Source: Roseomonas rosulenta
Lineage (GTDB): Bacteria; Pseudomonadota; Alphaproteobacteria; Acetobacterales; Acetobacteraceae
NCBI RefSeq assembly: GCF_016106005.1
Contig: NZ_JACADR010000008.1
Coordinates: 1 to 45,682 of the forward strand
Reading direction: 5' to 3'
DNA length: 45,682 nucleotides
How positions within the stretch are numbered: position 1 is the first letter of the stretch; each line of letters opens with the position of its first letter. Made by a program: the position numbers and the translations under genes. Shown here in pieces: positions 25,962 through 32,897 of the stretch. The notes under the pieces were generated by a model. The model did not search any database. It worked only from the letters and a program-made list of their open reading frames with translations, and had not been told where the DNA came from.

Positions 25962-26385
25962 TCAGGAAGCCGCTGGGCGCGCGAGGACGCGCGAAACCGC
26001 AGTGTGCGCCCAGACGCCACCACGACCGGGCGTCGGCACGCGGCGGTGGTTGAGGGCTCGGGCCAGGGCCGCGTGCCCCTGCACGCCGGCTTCGCGCAAG
26101 CGGTGCAGTTCCAGCCCGCGCCGATGTGCAGCGCGTTCCGCATCTTCCCGCCGCACCCGTGCCGCCGCGGCGGCGTCCGGACCGGTGGCTGGCCGGTAGC
26201 CGCGGTCGCCCCCGAGGGTCTTGCCCGTGCCTTGGCGGCCGCCAGCGCCGCCCTGGTCCGCGCGCTGATCAGCTCGCGCTCCTTCTGCGCCATCGCCGCG
26301 TAGATCCGCGGCATCAGGTCGTCCGCACCCGGCATGTCCGCCGCGCGGATCGACACACCATCCTCCAGCAACTGCGGCAGCGTGT
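25962..26385 (-). pseudogene. Serine recombinase (resolvase/invertase), truncated and frameshifted
   Basis: Reading leftward, the frame starts inside the catalytic domain with GVSIRAADMPGADDLM and the E-helix AAMAQKERELISARTRAALAAAKAR. One base then appears missing from a G run near 26226, after which the protein resumes as GKTLGGDRGYRPATGP and a C-terminal Ala/Arg-rich helical region ending HTAVSRVLARPAAS. The N-terminal ~70 residues with the nucleophile Ser are absent. The homology ends where the spanin-like ORF begins on the other strand. This is a dead Pin/TnpR-type recombinase. Confidence 0.7.
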
Positions 26386-26610
26386 GATCGCGGCGGCGAG
26401 GGCGCGCGTGCAGGGGTGGGTGGCGCTCGTTGGCGCGGCACGGGCTGCGTTCGGTGTCGCGTATCTGGTGGGGGGGGCCGCGACGGCCGCGATGCCCGGC
26501 ACGCGCAAGCTGCGCGCGAAGAACAGACGACGAGGAGGCCGGCGGATGCGTCAGCTCGTGAGGCTGAGCGCGATGGCGCTGCTGAGCGGAAGCGGCGCGG
26601 CGATTTCTGA
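26384..26610 (+). pseudogene. Rz-like i-spanin candidate with a frameshift at an 8-G run
   Basis: From GTG 26384 the frame gives one N-terminal membrane helix (VQGWVALVGAARAAFGVAYLVGG). It reaches a run of eight G at 26470-26477. The adjacent frame continues as an Arg/Glu/Ala-rich helix (RHAQAAREEQTTRRPADASA) ending ERDGAAERKRRGDF. Together these make the usual Rz layout: an N-terminal anchor plus a charged periplasmic coiled coil. The slip in the G-run may be a mutation, a sequencing error or programmed. No other lysis genes (holin, endolysin) are visible. Confidence 0.4.
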
Positions 26611-26752
26611 TCGGCCGTGTCCGCGGGTGACCGAGTTCCCTGCCGCGCTGCAGCGGCAGGCCGCGGTTGGCTTCGGCGCGGCGCCTGAACTGGCACGAAT
26701 GATGGACGCGATGGCAGCGGATCGGGCTTTCAACCGGGCGATTTGTTGCTGA
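26546..26752 (+). CDS. Rz1-like o-spanin candidate, overlapping the i-spanin frame
   Basis: The 68-residue ORF starts at ATG 26546 (GGAGG nine bases upstream), inside the Rz-like gene but in a different frame, and runs past its end. It has a short signal-like start (LVRLSAMALLSGSGAA) and then CPRVTEFPAALQRQAA and LARMMDAMAADRAFNRAIC, a pattern seen in small phage lysis proteins. A lipobox cysteine is expected near GSG but is missing, so the protein may be inactive. The call rests on architecture, not on close homology. Confidence 0.35.
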   Translation: MRQLVRLSAMALLSGSGAAISDRPCPRVTEFPAALQRQAAVGFGAAPELARMMDAMAADRAFNRAICC

Positions 26753-26875
26753 ATATCGCCGCGTTCACCGAGCCCCGCGCTCCAGCTGCTTTCGAGGGCG
26801 GGTACCCCGGTCCATCGGAATCACGATAGCACGTCACCCAAAGATGACGTCAGCGACGGCGCCGCGGTTCGTTTC

Positions 26876-27319
26876 TTAGCCCCCGGGGCCGTCCCTCATG
26901 ACGTATCCCATCAGGTCGCCCACGTTGCGCTCCAAATCCCGGATGATTTCCTTGACGACGTCTCCGATGGAAATCACGCCCACGACCTTACCCGCGTCCA
27001 GCACCGGCAGATGGCGAAAGCCGCGCGCAGCCATCATTGTCATGCAGCCTTCCAGACGGTCGTCAGGCTTCACAGTGACCGGATTGCCCGTCATCACCTG
27101 GCTCACCGGCGTCTGCTTCGCATCGAGCCCCGGCAGCAGCACTTTGATGGCGCAGTCACCCTGGGTCACGATACCGACCAGAACGTCGTCATCGATAACC
27201 AGCACCGACCGGACCCGGTTGTCGCGCATCTGGCGCAGGGCCTCGACGACCATGTCGCCGGAACGAACCTGGATCAGGGCGCCAGTCTTCTGGGCCAGTG
27301 CGTTTTTGACGGTGTTCAT
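26876..27319 (-). CDS. Tandem CBS-domain protein
   Basis: The 147-residue protein consists of two CBS motifs. The first spans roughly residues 9-66 (MVVEALRQMRDNRVRSVLVID, VGIVTQGDCAIKVL). The second spans 75-135 (MTGNPVTVKPDD, MMAARGFRHLPVLD, VVGVISIGDVVKEIIRD). CBS pairs bind adenine nucleotides and act as energy sensors; stand-alone forms are common and poorly assigned. ATG 27319 is preceded by GAGAGGAAATCG and preferred over one 81 bases upstream. The gene is intact, an island of apparent function among remnants. Confidence 0.85.
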   Translation of the reverse strand: MNTVKNALAQKTGALIQVRSGDMVVEALRQMRDNRVRSVLVIDDDVLVGIVTQGDCAIKVLLPGLDAKQTPVSQVMTGNPVTVKPDDRLEGCMTMMAARGFRHLPVLDAGKVVGVISIGDVVKEIIRDLERNVGDLMGYVMRDGPGG

Positions 27320-27383
27320 CGATTTCCTCTCGCAGGCCTTGTCTCGGCACGCCTGCGTAGTCTGCGTTGAAGGTTGGTGTATC

Positions 27384-27496
27384 GGCAACGTCGACGTCAC
27401 GGTACGCGGCGCGCGGCGCGCAACGTCAGCGCGTCGACGGTGGATCTGGCTGCGGCGCCGCTTGCGGTGCAGGTGGTGAAGCGACGCGTGGGTTGA
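27384..27496 (+). pseudogene. Remnant B of the repeated beta-rich domain, internally deleted
   Basis: The sequence reads GNVDVTVRGARR in one frame and then ARNVSASTVDLAAAPLAVQVVKRRVG-stop in another. Compared with remnants A and C, about 100 bp between these blocks (including the FVLDCH.WSND segment) are deleted, with the join at a repeated GCGCG. It keeps the natural C-terminal end KRRVG and stop at 27494-27496. Confidence 0.55.
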
Positions 27497-27543
27497 GAAG
27501 GCGTCGAGGTGGCACCGAGCGCTCTAAGCAGGCCAACAACCGG

Positions 27544-27642
27544 TTGGGTGGGATCGAGATAGTGCTGGCGGCCATCGTGCTGCTGCTGCCCGTGGGCGAG
27601 GGCAGCGTCGTCGCCATACTGCGCAGGATGCTCGGCGGATGA
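27544..27642 (+). CDS. Possible one-helix membrane peptide
   Basis: The frame gives IEIVLAAIVLLLPVGEGSVVAILRRMLGG, a clear hydrophobic helix with a charged tail. The start is unclear: TTG 27544 is one option, and the frame is open upstream. No ribosome binding site is evident. The stretch 27643-27768 after it holds no gene. Low confidence. Confidence 0.2.
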   Translation: MGGIEIVLAAIVLLLPVGEGSVVAILRRMLGG

Positions 27643-27768
27643 ACGGCTCTGCTCATTGAGATAGATCAAACCTCACGCGCTGAACGGGTAACAGACTGTG
27701 AACCGTCGCACGCGAGTGGGTGCTTCCCCTTCCACTCCGCCGGCGAGAGCAGGTAGGGGCGGAATCGG

Positions 27769-28794
27769 ATGATGATGCGGGTGGCCGCTGCGGCAGCAGC
27801 CCTTCTTCTTTCTGCAACAACTGCCTCGGCCCAACCGGCCGAGCCCGGTCCGACGCTTAGCCAGGTGCGCCAGCGCGGCACGCTCGCCTGCGGGATCCCG
27901 CCAGGCGTGCCGGGCTTTGGGGCCCAGGCCACCAACGGTGTTTGGCAGGGTCTCGAGATCGACATCTGCCGTGCCATTGCCGCGGCCGTGTTGGGCGACG
28001 CACAGCGCGCCAGCTTCACCCCCCTCAGCAGCCAGGCCCGATTCCCCGCCCTGCAGCAGGGCCAAGTGGACGTGCTCACGCGCGCAGTGACATGGACGCA
28101 GTCGCGCGACACACAGCTCGGCTTCAACTTCGCCCCCGTCACCTTCTATGACGGGCAGGGTTTCCTGGCGCGCCGCGCGAACATCAGCCGCGCTCAGGAC
28201 CTGCAGGGCAGCGCCATTTGCACGTTCTCCGGCTCCACCAGCGAGGCGAACCTTGCCGACTGGGCCCGGGCCAATCGCGTGACCTATACCCCCGTCCTGG
28301 TGAGCGAGCCGGGAGCCATGCGCACTGCGTACGAGGAAGGCCGCTGTGCGGCGATGTCCACCGACGCCTCGCAGCTGGTTGGCATCTTGACCACGCTGCG
28401 TAACCCGGCCGAGCACCAGGTTCTGCCCGATCGCATCAGCAAGGAGCCGCTAGCTCCCGTAGTGCGTCACGGCGACGAGCAATGGACCGAGGTCGTCCGC
28501 TGGACCGTCTTCGCCTTGATCGAGGCCGAGGAGCTCGGCGTCACTTCGGCCAATGCGGAAGCCATGCTGACCAGCGACAACCCGGCCATCCGCCGTCTGC
28601 TTGGCGCGATGGGTGATCATGGTCCGATGATGGGCCTTGACGCTCGCTGGGCCTTCAATGCCATCCGCCAGGTCGGCAACTACGGCGAGATCTTCGAGCG
28701 GAACCTCGGCGCTGGATCGCCCATCGGCTTGGCGCGCGGCGTTAACGACCAGTGGACACGCGGCGGTCTCATGTACGCGCCACCGATCCGCTGA
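27769..28794 (+). CDS. Amino-acid ABC transporter substrate-binding protein (AapJ-like), orphan
   Basis: The 341-residue periplasmic binding protein has a cleavable signal (AAAAALLLSATTASAQ). It carries AapJ-type blocks LSQVRQRGTLACGI, GVWQGLEIDICRAIAAAVLGD, VDVLTRAVTWTQSRDTQLGFNFAPVTFYDGQGF and the C-terminal GNYGEIFERNLG. AapJ binds general L-amino acids for the AapQMP transporter. No permease or ATPase gene is near, so it must feed a transporter encoded elsewhere or be a stranded gene. It lies between remnants B and C, which are in the same orientation. GGGGCGG before the ATG serves as ribosome binding site. The gene itself appears complete. Confidence 0.85.
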   Translation: MMMRVAAAAAALLLSATTASAQPAEPGPTLSQVRQRGTLACGIPPGVPGFGAQATNGVWQGLEIDICRAIAAAVLGDAQRASFTPLSSQARFPALQQGQVDVLTRAVTWTQSRDTQLGFNFAPVTFYDGQGFLARRANISRAQDLQGSAICTFSGSTSEANLADWARANRVTYTPVLVSEPGAMRTAYEEGRCAAMSTDASQLVGILTTLRNPAEHQVLPDRISKEPLAPVVRHGDEQWTEVVRWTVFALIEAEELGVTSANAEAMLTSDNPAIRRLLGAMGDHGPMMGLDARWAFNAIRQVGNYGEIFERNLGAGSPIGLARGVNDQWTRGGLMYAPPIR

Positions 28795-28811
28795 TGCAGA
28801 CGTAGAACTGC

Positions 28812-29089
28812 GGGTCGCTGCCGGCGGGGACGCGGACGCTGGCGCTGGAGACCAGCTGGGACCTGCCGAGCCTCGGGCCCCGCGCGACGGCAAACATCGA
28901 CGTCACCGGCGCTGGCGCGCGGCGGGGGACTTCGCCGACGCCTCGCTCGACGCCAGCAGCATCGCCTTCGTGCTCGACTGCCACATGTGGTCGAACGATA
29001 CGGTGCGTGTGACGGCGCGGAACGTCAGCGCCTCCGCGGTGGATCTCCCCGCGGCGCCGCTGGCGGTGCTGGTGACAATGCGGAGGATA
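28812..29089 (+). pseudogene. Remnant C of the repeated beta-rich domain, frameshifted
   Basis: The sequence begins SLPAGTRTLALETSWDLPSL, continues ATANIDVTGAGARR, and shifts one frame at a G5 run. It resumes as GDFADASLDASSIAFVLD and CHMWSNDTVRVTARNVSAS, ending LAVLVTMRRI. It is the most complete of the three copies and lacks the upstream part of the gene. After MRRI the frame runs on without the KRRVG stop. The 29090-29282 stretch that follows has no gene I can support. Confidence 0.55.
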
Positions 29090-29282
29090 CCGTCGTTGAC
29101 GCTCGGCTTCCGACGTGGCGCTCGAACGCCTCTCACACAGCGAAGCCCGCGAATACCTGGTGGCAGCAGATGTCGCGGTTCTCCGCAGCGTGCCGAGGCC
29201 GGCCAGCGAGGCAAGCCGTACGTGAAGCTCGCGCGGTGCACGCGGGGCAGGGCGTTCATCCATCGCGCCCAAGGCGACACCA

Positions 29283-30146
29283 TCAACCGGTGGGCTCCGG
29301 CAGCACGCCGATCTGGGCGAGTAGTCGGAGAGAGAACTCCCGCCGGAACGCGGCCAACGATGCGAAACCGGGCGCGCGGGTGAACAGCGCGAACACGACC
29401 GGCGATGCAGGGGGGCGGACCACGAAGCCGCAGTACCAACCCTCGAATAGTCCGCCGAACGCGCCGGGCGTGACCGGTCCCGAGCCGGTCTTCCCATGTA
29501 TCACCGCCGTGCCGACCTGCCCTGACCGGCTCGCCTGCGCGAGCGCGCGGAGCGCACGCTGCGACACGCCGAGGCGGCCGCCCAGCAGCTCGGCAAGGAA
29601 GGCGACCTGCTCCGAGACCGAAATCGAGAGGCCGCCACCTAGCCAGAAGCTGTCGGAGCCGTCTGAGACCGCAGCATTGCCGTAGCGCCAGTGGGTGAGG
29701 ATCGAGCGGTATCGGGCCGCGCCGACCTCCGCCGCGACGTCCTGGAAGTACCAGACCGCTGAGTCCTCGAAGGCGCTCCCCAGCGTGTGGTCGCGCCGCC
29801 AGGCGGCTGGCCAGTGTGGCAAGGCTGGGCGGCGCGCGGGATCCCAGCGCCGCGGCGCGTCAAGTCCCGCGGCGACACCGGTTTCGAGCGCGATGAGAAG
29901 GTTCGGGATCTTGAAGCTCGACCAGGGTGCATGGCGAGAGGCGAGGTCGCTGTCCTCGAGCGCTTGCTCCGTCCCGCTGCCAAGGTCGCGCGCCAGGAAC
30001 GCTACCTCCCGCGCGCCGATCGCCTCCAAGAGGGGGGCGCGACGGATGGTCGCGCGCGTTGTCGCGCCGGCCGGGGGGAGCGGGCTGAGCAGTGTCGTGG
30101 CGGCGATCAGCGCGCTGCGTCGTGCAAGGGGTGAAAGGCTGAGCAT
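29283..30146 (-). CDS. Class D (OXA-like) beta-lactamase
   Basis: The 287-residue serine beta-lactamase has a signal peptide (ARRSALIAATTLLSPLPPAGA). All class D motifs are present: SSFK (Ser76-Lys79) with the nucleophile, SAV at 129-131, YGN at 155-157, the FWLGGGLSIS block, and KTG at 219-221 followed by SG. The periplasmic enzyme hydrolyses penicillin-type beta-lactams through a carboxylated lysine. It is divergent from a LysR regulator across 96 bp containing a T-N11-A palindrome, an arrangement like ampC-ampR. It is a chromosomal environmental OXA; its spectrum cannot be read from the sequence. A penicillin-sensor (BlaR-like) role is unlikely, since no membrane sensor is present. Confidence 0.85.
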   Translation of the reverse strand: MLSLSPLARRSALIAATTLLSPLPPAGATTRATIRRAPLLEAIGAREVAFLARDLGSGTEQALEDSDLASRHAPWSSFKIPNLLIALETGVAAGLDAPRRWDPARRPALPHWPAAWRRDHTLGSAFEDSAVWYFQDVAAEVGAARYRSILTHWRYGNAAVSDGSDSFWLGGGLSISVSEQVAFLAELLGGRLGVSQRALRALAQASRSGQVGTAVIHGKTGSGPVTPGAFGGLFEGWYCGFVVRPPASPVVFALFTRAPGFASLAAFRREFSLRLLAQIGVLPEPTG

Positions 30147-30220
30147 CGTTGGGCTCCCTGCGATGCCTGACGGCTAGCCCCGACCCTGGCCTGAGCCAAA
30201 TGATGGCTTGTCAGCATCTA

Positions 30221-30235
30221 CTGAATACGGTTCAG
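30221..30235. promoter_or_regulatory. LysR-type operator (T-N11-A) between the beta-lactamase and LysR genes
   Basis: CTGAA-TACGG-TTCAG is a perfect 5-bp inverted repeat with the T-N11-A spacing typical of LysR regulators. It lies 8 bp before the LysR start and about 75 bp from the beta-lactamase start. Its use is inferred. Confidence 0.6.
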
Positions 30236-30242
30236 CATTTGC

Positions 30243-31193
30243 ATGGACTGGATGCGGCTCGACCTCAACCTGCTGAAGATGCTGGCGATCCTGCTGGAGG
30301 AACGTAGCGTCGCCCGGGCAGCGGAGCGGCTACACGTCAGCGCCTCCGCCGTCAGTCATGCGCTGGCGCGGTTGCGGCGGTTGCTTGGGGATCCGCTGCT
30401 GGTCCGCACCGGCAACGCCCTCGCGCCGACCGCCCGGGCGCGGGCGATCGAGGGGCTACTGCTTCGGCTCCTGCCGCAACTCGGCCTCGCGCTCGGCGAT
30501 CCTCGGGCGGTGCCGGCGACGCGGAGCTCGCAGCGGACGCTGACCATTGCCTCGCCTGCGGCGCTCGATTTGACGCTGATTCCGGAGGCTGCCGGACGCC
30601 TGCGGCAGGAGGTGCCCGGCTGGACCCTTTCGGTCGAGGCGTTCCAGCGCCGCAGCTACGAGGCGGACCTGCTGACCGGGCGGGTGGACGCTGTCCTGTC
30701 GGTCGGGGGGCACACGCCGGCCGGCGAGGCGATCGCCGTCGAGACGTTGTGGGAGGACGAGGTCGTGGCCGTCGCCGGTGCGGGCGCGGGGATCGCCGCG
30801 CAGGTGTCGGAGACGTCGCTTGCAGACCTGCTCGATCGGCCGCAGCTCTATCCGCTGCCGTGGCCGACCTCCCAGAACTACCTCGATGTCTGGCTGGCGC
30901 GGCAGGGGCGTCACCGCCGGATCGCGCTTGGCCTGCCGAGCTACGCCGGCGCGGCGGAGGTGCTGCGGCGCACCGACCTTATCGCCATAATGCCGGACCG
31001 CACGGCGGCAGCGATGCTGCGGCAGGCACCGGAGCTACGCATCCTGCGGGTCGTTCCGCCACTCCGCTCGCCGCTGTCCCTCGCCTGGCGCCGCCGCGAT
31101 GCCGCCGACCCTGACGCGGCCTGGGCACGGCGGCTGATCGCCGAGGCGGCGGCGGCGGTGCCGCGTGGGATCCCCGCGGAGCCTGTCCGCTAG
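30243..31193 (+). CDS. LysR-family transcriptional regulator
   Basis: The 316-residue protein has the N-terminal LysR helix-turn-helix (MLAILLEERSVARAAERLHVSASAVSHALARLRRLLGDPLLVRTG) and a two-lobe periplasmic-binding-like effector domain from about residue 95. Divergence from the class D beta-lactamase suggests that it controls that gene, as AmpR controls ampC, but the effector is unknown. It could also regulate the alpha/beta hydrolase, which follows in the same direction after about 95 bp. No breaks are visible. Confidence 0.85.
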   Translation: MDWMRLDLNLLKMLAILLEERSVARAAERLHVSASAVSHALARLRRLLGDPLLVRTGNALAPTARARAIEGLLLRLLPQLGLALGDPRAVPATRSSQRTLTIASPAALDLTLIPEAAGRLRQEVPGWTLSVEAFQRRSYEADLLTGRVDAVLSVGGHTPAGEAIAVETLWEDEVVAVAGAGAGIAAQVSETSLADLLDRPQLYPLPWPTSQNYLDVWLARQGRHRRIALGLPSYAGAAEVLRRTDLIAIMPDRTAAAMLRQAPELRILRVVPPLRSPLSLAWRRRDAADPDAAWARRLIAEAAAAVPRGIPAEPVR

Positions 31194-31288
31194 CGGACCG
31201 GGCCGTAGGATGGGGCTGTGCGGACCCAGGCTCGTCCTCGTTTGCCATGGAACGCGGCGCTTGGCCGTGGCATCAGCCGCGCCGGAAC

Positions 31289-32116
31289 ATGCGCATGACC
31301 ATTCACCTTCGCGATGTGACCATCGCCGCCGACATTGTCGGCGACGGTCCTCCCCTTGTCCTGTTGCACGGCGCACTTGGCGATCGGCGGACGCTCGCGC
31401 CCGTGGCTGCGCACCTCGCCGATCGCTGGCGCGTCATCGTGCCGACGCAGCGGCATTTTGGCCCCGCGCCGCGCAGCGTGGGCAGAAAGCCTTTCGGCAC
31501 GGCCAGCCAAGCGGAAGACCTGATCGCCATGGTCGATGTGCTCGGCCTGACCCGGGCGCATGTCGTCGCCTGGTCGTTCTCGGCCCATTCCGCACTCGCC
31601 GCAGCGCTGGCTGCACCGGAGCGGATCCGCAGCCTGTTGGTCTACGAGCCAGGTTTTCCGACCTTCGTGACCGATCCTGCGGCGCGGTTCGAGATCTCGG
31701 CCGATGGCGCCCGTGCCTTCGGCCCGGTGGTCGAGGCCGCGCAGCGTGGCGACTGGGCGGAGGCCGCCCGTCGGCTGATCGACGCCGCCGCGGGCGAGCC
31801 CGGTTGGTTCGATGCCCAGCCGCCGGAGGTGCGCCGGATCCACCTCGACAACGCCGACACCATCGGGCTGCTGTTCACTCAGACGCCGCCCGTGCCCGTC
31901 GCGGCCGAGGAACTGGCGCGGCTTGCGGTGCCGACGACCGTCGCCTGGGGCTCCGACACCACGGCCACCTACCGCCTGGTCTCGCAGGCAGCGGCGCAGG
32001 CGATCCCAGGCGCACGGTCCATCGCGGTTCCGTCGGCGGGCCATCTCCTGCCGGAAGCGGCCCCGTTGCGCTTCGCGCGGCTCGTTGCGGCGCATCTCGA
32101 AGGCGCGGACGGCTGA
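31289..32116 (+). CDS. Alpha/beta-fold hydrolase
   Basis: The 275-residue hydrolase has the oxyanion motif PLVLLHGALGD, the nucleophile elbow VAWSFSAHSA (A-x-S-x-S in place of G-x-S-x-G), a middle lid region and the terminal catalytic His in PSAGHLLPEAAP. This pattern fits the esterase/haloalkane dehalogenase-like alpha/beta family. ATG 31289 and ATG 31295 are both possible; GGAAC six bases before 31295 slightly favours the latter. The protein is probably cytoplasmic with no signal peptide. The substrate is unknown. Confidence 0.8.
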   Translation: MRMTIHLRDVTIAADIVGDGPPLVLLHGALGDRRTLAPVAAHLADRWRVIVPTQRHFGPAPRSVGRKPFGTASQAEDLIAMVDVLGLTRAHVVAWSFSAHSALAAALAAPERIRSLLVYEPGFPTFVTDPAARFEISADGARAFGPVVEAAQRGDWAEAARRLIDAAAGEPGWFDAQPPEVRRIHLDNADTIGLLFTQTPPVPVAAEELARLAVPTTVAWGSDTTATYRLVSQAAAQAIPGARSIAVPSAGHLLPEAAPLRFARLVAAHLEGADG

Positions 32117-32144
32117 CCTGCCGGCCAGCGCGCCGAGGCCGTCA

Positions 32145-32897
32145 TCAAACGGCCAGGACCATCGCCGCCAGGGCGAAACCCAGATGTGCCGCACCATGAG
32201 CGACCATGGCCGCGAGCAGGTCGCGCATGGCGAAGAGCAACCCGAGGACCGCCCCCGCGATCGCGTTCAGCAGCAACGTGCGCAGCACCGCGCCGGCATC
32301 CGGTGCGATGCCTCCAGCGGCCAGTGCCGGGAGATGGCTGGCGGCGAACAGCAGGGCCGCGAGCCCTACGGCGGCCGCTATGCACCAAGGCGGCAGTCGC
32401 ACTGCGCTCCGCGCGAAGCCTTGCCACAGCGCAAGCGCGATCAGGCTCATCGCGCCCCAGCGCAACAGCACCTCTTCCACCACCCCGCCGTAGAGAAGGC
32501 CGACGAATAGAGCAGAGGCGCTCCATCCCTCAATCACCGAGGGCGGCTGATCGGGCGCTGCCTGCCAAAGGCCACGGGTCGCGTGGTCGGCCAGCGCGAT
32601 CAGCAGGCCTAGCAGCAAGCCAGTCGTGGCCTGTCCGACGCGCTGGGCGGGGCGGCAGCCGCTGGTCAGCAAGAAGCCGCAGCGCGCTGCAGCCCAGCTT
32701 CCGGTGAAGGAAAGCGTCACCAGCAGGAGGCTCGGCTGCAACAGCAGTGTCGGACTGGGAACGCCGGGCACCTCTGGCAGCACGAGCAGCAGGGAAAGGA
32801 TGCCGGGGCAGCCCGCCAGCAGCACGATCCATGCGTTCCGCCAAGGCCGAGCCCGGCCTGGGGAGGACGATGAGGAGGAGGCGGGATCGCGGCTCAT
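32145..32897 (-). CDS. CPBP-family intramembrane metalloprotease (CAAX/Abi)
   Basis: The 250-residue membrane protein has several helices and the CPBP motifs in order: EEVLLRW (EExxxR), the helix with FAASHL (second His) and the C-terminal AHGAAHLGF (third His). These proteins are intramembrane glutamate or metal proteases, sometimes used for bacteriocin self-immunity or peptide maturation. Its ATG overlaps the upstream acyltransferase stop by ATGA, so the two are translationally coupled. Control probably comes from the TetR site upstream of the acyltransferase. The target is unknown. Confidence 0.8.
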   Translation of the reverse strand: MSRDPASSSSSSPGRARPWRNAWIVLLAGCPGILSLLLVLPEVPGVPSPTLLLQPSLLLVTLSFTGSWAAARCGFLLTSGCRPAQRVGQATTGLLLGLLIALADHATRGLWQAAPDQPPSVIEGWSASALFVGLLYGGVVEEVLLRWGAMSLIALALWQGFARSAVRLPPWCIAAAVGLAALLFAASHLPALAAGGIAPDAGAVLRTLLLNAIAGAVLGLLFAMRDLLAAMVAHGAAHLGFALAAMVLAV

